The notes under the pieces were generated by a model. It was not told the DNA's origin. It ran no database searches and worked only from the letters and a program-made list of their open reading frames with translations. From Plumapathes pennacea (lineage: Eukaryota > Cnidaria > Anthozoa > Antipatharia > Myriopathidae), in the NCBI GenBank assembly GCA_964036295.1, contig OZ038463.1, positions 5,633,274 to 5,697,273 of the forward strand: DNA of 64,000 nt, read 5' to 3'. Position 1 is the stretch's first letter. The number at the start of each line of letters is the position of its first letter. Of this stretch, positions 1 to 11,156 are shown piece by piece. A program made the position numbers and the translations under genes.

Positions 1-1336
1 GAAGCCATGATTGCTTCAGGCAATGGTGCTAACCAAATACGTGAAAGTGAGAGTTGTTTGTTTACTCTTTCAAAGTCTCAGAAATACTTTATAATTATGC
101 AAAAATGTCTCATTCACTAAACAAATAACTGCAAACCAGGTTATCTTGCATGAAGGCAATCTGTAATAGATTCCAAAATCAGCAAAAGGGTCATAAAATA
201 GTCCTTCTGGCCTTGATCACAGTTCCAGAAGCATCAAACCATAAAATACATGTATATGGCGACTGTTGAAAACATGAGTAATAACTTGACTATAATTAGC
301 ATACTGTTCCTGAAAGTTCTAGTTTTAGCTCTTTTCTAGCAAATGAAACAAAACCCCAAACATTATCATCTACGTTATCTTTTAGTGATTTCGAAAAATA
401 TAGTTTGAAAAAGTCAAATTTCCATTGCATTGAGCACCTGCGATGGTCTTGTTAAAACTTGGATCAGCCTGTAAATGTCAAACAGTAAAATTTGCCATGG
501 TGATTGCTCAATTTCCACAGACTATATTTTAAATTTACTTTCCAAATAAGTAAACTGAGTTTTAACACAATTATTTTGGCATCTGGGACTGTGCTCAGGT
601 CGTCACTCCAGTCAATGCCTTAAATACACTGTAGATCGTTTCATGCATTTTACGGTTAGCAAGCTTGCCTCCCATACAGTGGCAAAATATCCGGGCCATT
701 TATAACCGTCCGTCAAATTGCTTGGCCTTGTATCAACATCTTGTTACAGTACAAAATCAATTCCATCGATGGTCATGGCTTTTCACCGCAATAAGATGCT
801 GAACCACCTTGCTTGGAGGTCGTGCACCAAACTGACAGACAGTCTGATAAACTTTAGATTTCAAGATGGTGACCTGCTTTAGAGACACCAAAAAGTGCAA
901 TACTACAACATTAGTGTCGTGATTATTACCCTCACAGAGATTAAGGTCAAAATTTTAGAAAAATAAGTGTTGATGTTGAGCTGAAAATACTGTGTGTTGT
1001 CCACAGTCATGTTTCACAGGTGCTCTAGCTATAAGTCGAAATTCAATATTATACAGTACAGTAGCACTTAAAGCTTGAACCCCCACCAAAAAACTTGAGA
1101 TTACCAATTTAATAATCAGAAATATGCCAGTATTCTATGTACAATTTTCCTGAAAGTACTGTATAATAGTAAGTATACTTTAGTATACTAGAAAATATAA
1201 TAGCGTCAATTCAATCTAGTGAATTTTCCTCGCAAGCATTTTCGCTAAGATACATCTCGGTTTATGTAGAGGTTTCAATGCAAAGTCAATAATTCCCACC
1301 CGCACTATCTTTCAGCTGTATTTAAAACAATCTTAC
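1..1336. other. intron/flank of TMED gene with a dispersed repeat
   Basis: No exon could be recognised here on either strand. Parts of 480-575 and 890-950 resemble 23246-23330 and 23700-23760 in the same orientation, with shared runs such as CATGGTGATTG and TTAGTGTCGTGA. Both regions therefore probably carry diverged copies of one dispersed repeat. Confidence 0.4.
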
Positions 1337-1495
1337 CTGGAACTCTAATATACTCTTTGTGTCCTTCTCTAACAGTTCGTAGAAGCACTGTCGTGCGTTA
1401 TCTTCCAGCTCGAATGTTAATTCTGTACAATGGACGACGATCAGGTTAACAAAAAGAAACGCCACCGCCAAGACAAATCCAGATAGTGAATTCAT
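1337..1495 (-). CDS. p24/TMED family cargo receptor, first coding exon (partial)
   Basis: This is the first coding exon of a p24 (emp24/GOLD-domain) protein, which acts in COPI/COPII vesicle cargo selection between ER and Golgi. After a hydrophobic signal peptide (about 23 residues from the Met at 1495), the mature N-terminus reads ELTFELEDNARQCFYE. This is the characteristic start of the GOLD domain in the TMED3/TMED7 group and includes the first conserved Cys. The frame extends upstream to 1528, but the Met at 1495 is preferred because it directly precedes the hydrophobic stretch. The exon ends at GAGTTCCAG followed by a GTAAGA donor (1336-1335). Later exons (rest of GOLD, coiled coil, membrane anchor, KKxx/FF tail) are not found in 1-1336 and must lie outside. 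TMED3/TMED7 is the best guess, but the paralogue cannot be fixed from one exon. Confidence 0.85.
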
Positions 1496-1528
1496 TCTCG
1501 ATAGCATCATTGACTGTTCGAGCAACAA

Positions 1529-2640
1529 TGCTGAGTATAAGACGTGAATTTGACGGGACAGGACTGAAAAAATGAGACGACAAATTGTCCTAAGATTTCA
1601 CCGGTTACAAATCAACGTGGCAAAATAATGTTGGGCGGCGAAAAGATTCATGGGAATTGCTTCGGCCAACCTGGGGAGAGTTGAAGACCGCTGAGCCAAC
1701 GCACATTTCGAGGGCTCGCCAATGGACTTTGATATGGACATCTTCCTTGCAACTGGACGTAAAACTGTAACCCGGATTCGAGTAGCCGTTAGAGAACTGC
1801 GCGCATCTCACTTCCACCGTAAGGACTATTTAGTTCAAATGTCATAAATAGCTTCGAATGAAAAGGATGCGCCATGGTAAAAGGAGGGGTTCATTTTATC
1901 AATCTACTCCCTCACTCCTACTCCCCCCCCCCCCCCCCCCCCCCCCCCCTCCAACCCCCACTATACCGCGTCCGCTTCGCCGGCCTTGAGCCGGGGCCGC
2001 CGCTCGACCGAGTGGCCCCGACCCCCAGAATGAGAGTACGATTCGCTGGGCTTTAAGTTTTAGTTGACTTGTCGACTAAAATGAAACACGGTGCTGCTTT
2101 CTCTCAGAAAACAAAACAAAACAAAACAAGACAAAAACAAACAAACAAACAAACAAACAAACAAACAAACAAATATATCAGTGCAGCATATCAGTGCAGC
2201 TCCAGGCCGTTCAAATGCAAGCAACCGCTGACACGGCTAGCTATTCTCCAGTCCCCGGGCCGTTTGAAAACTTGCGTACACGAAAATGTTCGCAAACATT
2301 TTTGTTCATTTGCACAAGAGAGTATGCATAAGTCATTGTTCTAATGCGTAACGCATACTTACTAACGTTTTCGCTTGTACACAAGTTTTGCTATCGTCCC
2401 CTGGTTTCTGACTAAATTTAAAAAATCAGGGCATTGCACTGTCGCCGACAACTGATCGATGTCAAATTGGCACGGGTCAGTACTCTAGTGTAAAACACCG
2501 TGGGGAAATCATGGGAGGCCGGATGGATTCGGCGTGCCCAAACAAACCATACAACAATGAGACCGCTTTGTCTTTTCTTCCTGTTCCACAAAGGGCTTCC
2601 AAATCTAAAAACAATGAGCTACCTCCCATCATCAAGTACC

Positions 2641-2730
<90 letters not shown>

Positions 2731-3190
2731 TCGGTCATGGTATTTGCCTATTTGCTATTTTTTGAGGGTCAACCTTTTTTGAAACGATTGTATATATATA
2801 CATACATACAGATATATATATATATATAGTCAATCCCGTAAAGGTTGTCCAGTCTAAATATACAAATATACAAATATATCTGTCACGTGACCACCTAAAA
2901 CTAGCGTTTTTTAAACTGGAAACACTCCAAAGGCTCTTGGTTTTACCATTCTAATGACTAGCAACCATAAAATTATATAAACATGCTGACTTAATGTATT
3001 TCTTTGTAGTTTACGGTTTTTTCAGTGGTCACGTGATAGATATAATTGCCTAAATATATATTTCAACTGGACGACCTTTTCGGGAATGACTGTATATATA
3101 TGTACATACTACAGACAGACGTTTGTGCTGTGTAGATAAATCAGAGTTCTTGAAGTATTTTGGGTGTTACTCGTTTGTTTATAGGGTGAA
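1529..3190. repeat. gene-free stretch with simple repeats
   Basis: This region contains a C homopolymer (1923-1949), a (CAAA)n tract (about 2133-2172) and a long (TA)n microsatellite (2644-2725) with a second short TA-rich patch at 2790-2828. The open frames here are only translations of these tracts. It probably includes the promoters of the TMED gene (leftward) and perhaps of the rightward genes, but no clear core promoter was seen. Confidence 0.6.
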
Positions 3191-3192
3191 TT

Positions 3193-3500
3193 ATGGCTGT
3201 TTGGCCAATTAAGCGGCAAATTAATTCATTGTTTTGGCACAGTATCAAAACATATCGGTCAAGCCAACCAAATCAGATTGATCAAGATGCGGACACTGAA
3301 ATTACCTCGCCTGATAACCCTGGGCAGCCGTATTCAGCAGCAAACAAGTTAGACTTTACTGCAACTAACAAGTATAGTACCCGCCGTAAATCGCGGCAGA
3401 ATCATCGCAAGAGTATGAAGGATGATTTTAACCCAATGCCGCCGTCCGTAGAATGGCTAGAGTCTTTACCATGGTTTCGGCATTTCAAAGTCTCCGCAGC
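3193..3500 (+). CDS. possible exon of an unrecognised protein
   Basis: An open frame of about 103 codons starts with a reasonable ATG context (GAATTATGG). It runs to a consensus-like splice donor (GC then GTAAGT at 3501), where the only in-frame stop is formed by the donor itself. The composition looks protein-like: a basic central segment (RRKSRQNHRKS) and a tail with WLESLPWFRH. No family is recognised, and no convincing downstream exon was found before the LU gene at 3960. It could be a first coding exon, a transposon remnant or chance. Confidence 0.25.
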
Positions 3501-3959
3501 GTAAGTCTCTGATTTTTCTACAAGCAGGAACAGGGGCGTGCAGGCAGTTCAAAAAGATGGCAGAGATGCCGTCATGCATAAAAGGTGCCTTCTTCGTGAC
3601 TTCGGGAAAACAGCCATGATTTCAATTCTTAAGAATATTTGATGCCATTTGTTGATGGTGAAATGTTGAACACTTTTCGTCGATGAAAATATCAGTATTT
3701 TCTTGACGTGTTCAATTTTCAGACGGTCATGAGCTGATATACGTATACTGCTGAGCGTTCTGTGCCGATGCCAAAACAATGTACTGATAAAGCCCCCAGG
3801 CATTCTTCTAGAGCCCAATGAATCCAAACAAAGCAGTTTGGACTCCTGTCGAGTCATTGAACCACAGCCGTTTTGAATATTCACATCACGTGAAGTTGCC
3901 GTGAGTTGAAGAAACATTAGTCCCTATATCTTCGCTCGAAGGATCGGTTATCCAGGACT

Positions 3960-6532
3960 ATGAAAACTTTTGCAGTGTTGCTTGTCTTAGCGGCTATGGC
4001 TTCGAGTCAAGGTAGGTCACTGAAAGTTTGATCTCTGAACTGAAACAGCTGAAAGAAATAGATTCAAAACAAACGGCACCGAATCGCTCGTTGTAGGGCG
4101 GACACAATCTCACCCGGCCTGTTTTTTGCATTTTGAGTTCCTGACCAGATGCGAACATGGATTTTCCACGTACGAGTGAGAAATATGAATTAGTGGAGAT
4201 TGATGCTGAGCGTTTTTTCCCAACTTACATGCACACCAGGTGAACACAAAAAAAACCAAGTATCGAAGCTCTAAAATGGATGTAATTTGCTTTTAATCGT
4301 ACCCGTAACATAAAATGTTACGGTACAAGTAGTTTTGCATCGTGCAACCCACGGTTCCCTTGCGGCTAAATGATCGATATCTAACCAAGCAAGCAACATA
4401 CAGCTCTTACTCGATCACAGCAACTGTATGATCGGCCCTATACATATCTCGCTCATATTCGCACTTTCGGAAACGTTTTTCGCAAGAGTTTATATTTTAG
4501 CAGTCGGCACCGTTTTCGGCATTTACCCTTTTGTTTTATTATCGTTTTTACAGTTTATGTACAGTATTCTAAGGACACAGTACTGGTTGAAAATAAGAGG
4601 TCATAAAGATTGCGATATCTTCGGCTGACATGCAGTCGGTTGATGATGATCGCGTTGTTTAACTGCATATGCGGATTACGCATGGTCAGTTTTATTTATA
4701 ATAAGAATAGAAATCTTGATGCGGTTATATCTATATTTAATTTAAACATTTTAGTCGCCGATGGAATAGCCTGTAAATGCCCCCGAGTGAAACCATGACC
4801 GTACGTTGGTAGAAAGGAGTGCCCATTATTCGCCCGTACCATTGACAATGTCGTAACATGATTGAATCATTATTCAAATAATTGACAAAAGACAAAGTGC
4901 CTTATTCACAAGCTACGCAATTTTCTTTTGACTGTGTTTATGGTGCTACTAAATAACATGCAGGCCATCTTTTTTTTTTTTTTTTCTTTCTCTCTTGAGC
5001 GGTGCCGATAACATAATTGCCACAGGGGTGGAAGTGTTTTAATCAAACCGTACTGACAATTAGCGGTTTCTAGATCAATCTCCTATTCAGTAGAAACTAT
5101 ATATGAGTCAGCCATACAAGAAAACAGAGATACTGTGTGCTCTTTCAACCAATTCCATGATTTTGTTTACATCTGGAATTAAACGCGTGAAATATGCAAA
5201 ACAGACAAAATAGACAGTTTAGACTGCGTCGCTCTTTTCACGCGCCTATTCAATGCAAATTAAATCAAACAATGTTTTTTTCTTTTTCTTTTCGTCAATT
5301 GGCCACCCTGAATGAAGCTATTTCTTTCAAAGAGTTGGAACAAGTACTGAAGGGCGGATCGACAATTTTCGGCACGCTAGGAATGGTGGTTCCCCGAGCC
5401 TATGCTAACGTAACTTTAATTAAACCTAAGCAGACTCAGTTTGTAACTTGAATGTGTGATAGAGAGACTTGTTTATCAGCAGAATGTCGGCGTTCAAAGC
5501 TCCTTTACTTTGAGTCAATCTCAGAAATTTCTCAAACCGCCGGTTCTGTCCCATTACTGTGCCACTGTGTAGGAGCGGCCTTCAGGTGACCACAGTCTGC
5601 GCATGTCAGTAAAGGCAGCCCATCAGTCTTTACGGGCATATTGTGTCTTCAAAGCGTGGCAAGTGCATAAAGTATTCTATACTGAACAGGTACAGTTTCA
5701 AAAGGACTTTAAAAGGTTCGCAGTCAATCATGGCGATACGCAGTCAATCGTTACGATTCCTTGAACAGACAACTTGCTGATTCATTTAGGGCATCGAATT
5801 ACACTAATTTATAAAGGATCCGTCCTAAAACTGTAAGTCGAACACGACTGACTGGACACATGGTGCAATTGTTGGGCGTATTGTTACAGAAGTTGAAGTT
5901 ATTTCTAAAATAACTTCTGTGGCATTGTGCCAGCATTATGATGACGTGTGTCCGACCTCAAAAGTGCGTTATTTACTAAGAATTGTGAAAAATTAGAAAG
6001 GCTAAAACGGGTCTAACAATTTTTGTTATTAATTTTCTTCCTTACAGCGTTTGCCGACTTGTATTGCTATTCGTGCTTTTCCTACGAATCTGAGCATAAA
6101 TGCTGGGAAAATCGACGAAAGATAAAGTGTGCGTCGCAAGATGGCCGTCATGTACCAGTATTTGACACGTGCATCAAATTTGAGGTCGACGTCAAAGTTG
6201 TCGAATCTAAGGACGGAACCCAGAAACAGCATGTCGTCGAGAATAAAGGCTATGGAATGGATTGTGGAAACAAAATAAACAACTGTTTCTTGCATAAGTG
6301 TCGAAACTACTGGGGCATTCACGGGCAGTTCCTAGATGACGGTTGCAAAGTCCAATGCTGCAAGGACAAGAACTCCACATGTGAGATGCCTGATCAAACA
6401 CCCATCCAAGCAGATGGTGGCTCAAATGTGGTTGAAGCAGGTGCCCGATCATCCCGCGGGACGCAGTTAGAATCTGGCGAGTTCACGATCCTGCTACTTT
6501 TGATGGCCAAACTCGCATTGCTGTTCGTGTGA
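3960..6532 (+). CDS. LU-domain (Ly6/uPAR) GPI-anchored protein, LU gene A
   Basis: There are two exons, 3960-4011 and 6048-6532, joined by a phase-1 intron (GTAGGT donor, TTACAG acceptor), giving 178 residues. Exon 1 encodes a signal peptide; the mature protein begins near DLYCYSC. Exon 2 holds one LU/three-finger domain starting with the LxCxxC hallmark, followed by a Ser/Gly/Thr-rich stretch and a hydrophobic C-terminal tail (ILLLLMAKLALLFV) typical of a GPI signal. The last cysteine block is unusual: CC is followed by six residues and CE, rather than the usual CCx4CN. It is the leftmost LU gene of the cluster and is divergent from gene B. Likely role: extracellular surface protein. The ligand is unknown, and the GPI anchor is inferred from the tail. 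Confidence 0.87.
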
Positions 6533-7332
6533 ACACTTTGTTCCTTTCACTGCCACGTGTTGCTAGTTGTGACAGCAGGATGACAGCAGAAATTTTAACT
6601 CATGAGCTGAGCCACAAGTTGAGTTTTCAGTTGAGTGGTCTGGCACCCCTTTTTAAACTGGTTTCAGTAATAGTTCAGGAGAGTGGAAGTAAACACTGCT
6701 ATCATAATTTACTTAATAGGAGCTTTAATTCATAAGTGTTCAAGCATTTATAAGTTTATTCAAACTTCAGGAATCGGTCAATTTTTCGTGGCAGTGAACA
6801 CTGAGTCGTCTGACTTATAATCAGCTTTAGAAGCCGTGCAACACTTTTGAGACTGAGAGCCATGCAACAGTAGTGAAACCATGCAGTAACGTCTCTTATC
6901 CGTACTTGAATGTTAAAAGCGTAAACAGTACTGCCTCGTAGTCCGGCAAACTGAAAAAGTTTGAACTGGCGGTTTAGTTTGCTTTACATGCATTATACTG
7001 ATGTAGGCTGAAAACCATGTTTGGCCACAGTACAACCTCTGTCGTTACATTTTAACTAAGGATGAACAGAGCATTTTAGTTTGTCCTTCGAAAACGAGCC
7101 TCGTCAATCCTGGATCAGGCTGACTGCTGGTTCGCTTTGCAAAAACGAAAGCGACTGTCTAATGTATTTCAGTTCTGTGAACTGAGTGATAACACGCGGT
7201 GCAATTGACACATTTTTGAGTTTATAACCTTTTCAGCATTCCCTACAATTGTAAGACGACATTAGATAATCACACACTTTAGTTTTTCTAATAATCAATA
7301 ATGTAAAGCCCAACGTGTACTGTAGCCAAAAA

Positions 7333-8243
7333 TCACCAAATGTAGTTGGCAAAAGAAACAATAACAATTACAATAAAAGCAAGTTTCACTGAACAGAACC
7401 TGTTTATGGTACAGCTCCCAGCACCACTTCGCTTGTTAGCACCCGGAGACTGCCCCTCTCCTGTCTTATCTGTAGAATTGAACTTTGGACACAAATCTCC
7501 TTCACAGCATTTAGCCTTACACGAATATCGTTCCACAGATCCGACGATATCTTCCTGGAATTTGCTGCGGCAGACTTTTCCTTGACAATTTAATGCCGTC
7601 TGGCATCCTCGGGTGTACCCCGTCACAGTCTCTTCGAGGAGGAGCGAATACACGGAAACAGTCTCGTTGCTGCAGCGTGTGTCACGTGCGTCACATGTCA
7701 CTGGCTTCTGATTTTTTGCGCAGGCGTCCAAGGAAACGTACGAGAAACACTCGTAGCATTTGAGGCCAGAAACTGTGCAAAGAGACAAGCGAGATAGCTA
7801 TAGTCATTGCTTAATGTATAGCTGTTTATAAAGTCCCCGACTTTTTTATCATTTAATTACCATGATTTGTTATATTTGTTTTATTATCAGTTGTCGCACT
7901 AAATATAGCACTGTCTACCTTTCAGCCCGAACAATGTTGTATCAGTGTAATAAGCCACGTTTAGGCTCAAGCGCAGTTCTGTTGAGTTGACTGATCCTGG
8001 CGGTGTTTATAGTTCAGATTCGGCGCAGGCTACTCGGCTATTCGGCTACTCGGCTATTCGATGATGGATCAAAGTTAGCAGTGTAAAAAGCACTACTGAC
8101 CGAACCACAGATATCTATACTTCACAATCACGCATTTTATCATGCGGGAAGAAAAAAGTACTATTACCTTCAATCAGTGTATGACAGGAAGTGAAAAACT
8201 GGAGCACAAATTGGGGGCGAGGAAACTAACGTGGGGGAGGGGG

Positions 8244-8296
<53 letters not shown>

Positions 8297-9448
8297 GGGG
8301 GGGGGGGGGGGGGGATAATGTGACTGTAATGTGGAAAACGCAGTGACCCAGGATTGTATAGCGACTGCAAGGCTCAGATCGCTGTGCAGGGCTCCCGCTT
8401 TCACTGCTTGTGCCAGGATTATCTGTCCAGATGCAAAACAGCTTGACAGCGTATGGCGTATACTATCTCAGCCGGTTAGTTATACCGTACTCATGGCGAG
8501 ATTTCATCTGAGGGGTGGTGTGAGTCACAGTTTTACTGGATGTGGTTAATAAAAGACTCGCGATCAATACTGATTCAACAAAATCCTGTGGTCAGACGAG
8601 TATTGTTGAATTAATCTACATAACAACAGTGACGCAGATTTTCAAACGTAATGAACCTGGAGCAGCCCGACATTGATGGAGTACGTATAGTATACAAACT
8701 CGCGAGTCCGTTTGACCAGGACGTAGATTCATAAAAGTTTATATAAACAGTTTAGTATGGCAATTCTTACAGCCGAGACAAGCAAACATTATATATTCAA
8801 AGCATTGCTCGATCACTAATCTATAATTCGGGTGGCTGTATCAACACATACATTGTATTGCTTGACAGCAGTTTGCATACATACGCCGGGCCGTATATTT
8901 TATTACTCCGTGATGCAGTAATTTCGCTGCCAGTTACGCCGGCGTCTCACGGTTTAATTTACGGGTTTTTATTTTTTATTTTTTATTTTATTTGTTTCTT
9001 ATTTTTAGCCTGGTTGGTACAGGTGTATTCTGTATTCTACTCCGTTCTGTAGTTGATTCAGTATCTGCACGGCCTTCCATGCCATAATTCAACCGCCACG
9101 ATTGAGGTGCACAGTCTCACACCTGTCAGCCAAATCAAAGTTCCGACCACGAATAACAACGCATACATTCACTTACCAGAATACACTCGTCTTTCGTTCC
9201 CAGAGTAACAAGTGAAATTGAATCAACTTGCAAATAGTATTTTTGTCTAGTGGCGGCCGAACTGACCGTTGAAGAGACTATTTTGATTGCGTCGGTCAGC
9301 ACACGCAGTTACACAAAAAGGACTGAGTCAGAATGATCTGTTCTTATAATGGCAACTTTTAAACCCACTAAAGTACTGCAAGTAACTTACCTCCCTCCAG
9401 GAGAACAACCACGAGGAAAACGAGGCAACAAGACGGCGCTTTCTTCAT
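7333..9448 (-). CDS. LU-domain GPI-anchored protein, LU gene B
   Basis: Exon 1 is 9391-9448 (signal peptide starting MKKAPSCCLVFL). A phase-1 intron (GTAAGT donor, GCACAG acceptor) separates it from exon 2, 7333-7772. The protein is 165 residues. The mature N-terminus is near LKCYECFSY, the LU signature. The domain contains ETVTGYTRGC and ends CKAKCCEGDLCP, where the usual Asn after the last Cys is replaced by Pro. A spacer and a strongly hydrophobic tail (AFIVIVIVSFANYIW) suggest GPI attachment. It shares the ETVTGYxRGC segment and the C-P ending with gene C just downstream on the same strand, so the two are tandem paralogues. A possible 5' UTR splice acceptor (TTTACAG) lies about 47 bp upstream of the start. 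Confidence 0.88.
8246..8314. repeat. (GA)n microsatellite followed by a G homopolymer
   Basis: About 49 bp of GA and about 19 G residues lie inside the intron of LU gene B. The repeat-derived frames on the minus strand (poly-Ser/Leu, poly-Pro) are not genes. Confidence 0.9.
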
Positions 9449-10269
9449 AATATGTGTATCGGGTGACTACAGGCAGCACAAACCTTCGACCCAGCTGTAA
9501 ACAAAGAACTTAGCTGAACTCCTTTAGTTGCTCAAATTAACAACGACTATACAGTCAAACCAGAAGTTACCATTACCGAATCGTACTTCGATGATGTACA
9601 GGCCCTGTTCTACTTGGCTAATTCTCGCGAGACAGCCGTCAAACAGTCCAGATGATGACTACGAGGTTACAGTAACGATGACGTCAGTTGGAATTTCAGT
9701 AGACTGATGCGCAACATTTTAGTCAGTCCCAGGCAGGCGGGAGCCGCAAAACCAGACGTTGAAATTGCGCTTATTCTGGAAGTTTTGTTATCCTGGAAGG
9801 ATATTTGTTGAAATTTACCCTTCAAAAATGATTTAAATTTGAAACAAAATACCGGAACGGACCACTGGATGATAATCATGAGGTATTGAATCGTCGTAAT
9901 TACATAATCGTGGTTACTTGTTGAAATGCCAAATTAATATTGCAGCACAAGGCAAGCCCTTGTATAAATGTACTGTAATGTAATATACATGTCATTCCGA
10001 GCGGTTTTTGCAGCTGCACTTAGTCGGACTTTTAAGTGGAATTTTATCACAACAGCGACGTGCATGTGCATTAGCTCTAATTATAAATATACATATTTCT
10101 TGTTTAATCTAGCTAATATTTTGGTTGAGAGACAGCTAAAAGCATTTTTATCAGTTTCATTCCATCACGCCACTCGATCATTTTTAGTTCCGCCCTTATT
10201 GATCGCGAGCACAAAGGACTAAACTTAGTCGCTCGTACTTGTGCTCTTGTCATGATCGCCATGAACTGA

Positions 10270-10740
10270 GCAAGATGAAGTTCTGCAAACCATGGGTTTA
10301 TAAAACCTGGCGGCAAAAAAAGCTTTAATGTATTTCATGGGCAATCTGAGACACAAAAAAGTACAAACACTTTATATAGAAGTATAAATTTTAGCCAACT
10401 GTACTAACCATTGTACGTCCGATAATTAATTAGCGACCAAATAATTGTCTCGGCACAAAACAGCAAAACTTTCAGCATGTGCTACACTTTTTAACTATTA
10501 GTAAGATAAAGTTCTGCAAACCATGGGCCGTATAAAACCTGGCGGCAAAAAAAAAGTGTTAATGTATTTCATGGGCAATCTGAGACAAAAGGTACAAACG
10601 CTTCTATATAGAAGTATAAAATTTTAGTCAACTGTACTAACCATTGTACAACGCATCCGATAATTAATTAACGACCAAATAATTACAGTCCCGGCACAAA
10701 ACAGCAAAAATTTCAGCCCGCGCTACATTTTTCACCTTAC
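10270..10740. repeat. tandem duplication of about 233 bp
   Basis: Two adjacent copies run from about 10270 and 10503. Both begin with AAGTTCTGCAAACCATGGG and continue through AATGTATTTCATGGGCAATC and on to CAAAACAGCAAAA. They differ by substitutions and small indels. They lie between the 3' end of LU gene C and the 5' end of gene B and have no coding potential. Confidence 0.75.
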
Positions 10741-11156
10741 AGCTACTTGATAAGACTGCTTCCCATCAAAAGCGTTAAGACAAAAGCCCAACCATTCCAC
10801 CGATAACTACGTGTATAATTTAAACTACTGCACTAACTCTATTGCAACACTCGGCAACCATATAACCCAAATCTTCTCTCGCGAAGAGATTCAATCAATG
10901 ATCTCTTGAAGTTTCTCTTAACTCAGACAGCTTAAAGGGACCCCCTCAACCACATAACCCTCTGCGCGATAAACTCCTGTCATCCGCCATTTTCCGTGTT
11001 CTGAAAATCGAAAGCAACTGCTAATCACATGACTTGCGTGAGAATTTCTTCATTTTGCCTACAAGTGCTCGTTACCACCTTACGCATCATGTCCGCGTAT
11101 TTTCTTTCTCTTTTTTCATGGTTAACAATTATCTGGTATTGCAAAGCTTCAAGTTA

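Noticed and set aside
2500..2829. Open frames of about 84-109 codons with a poly-Tyr/Ile core
   Set aside because: They are translations of the (TA)n microsatellite at 2644-2725.
6029..6452. Minus-strand frames opposite LU gene A
   Set aside because: They are antisense shadows of exon 2; the plus strand has the LU cysteine pattern, signal peptide and consistent splice phase.
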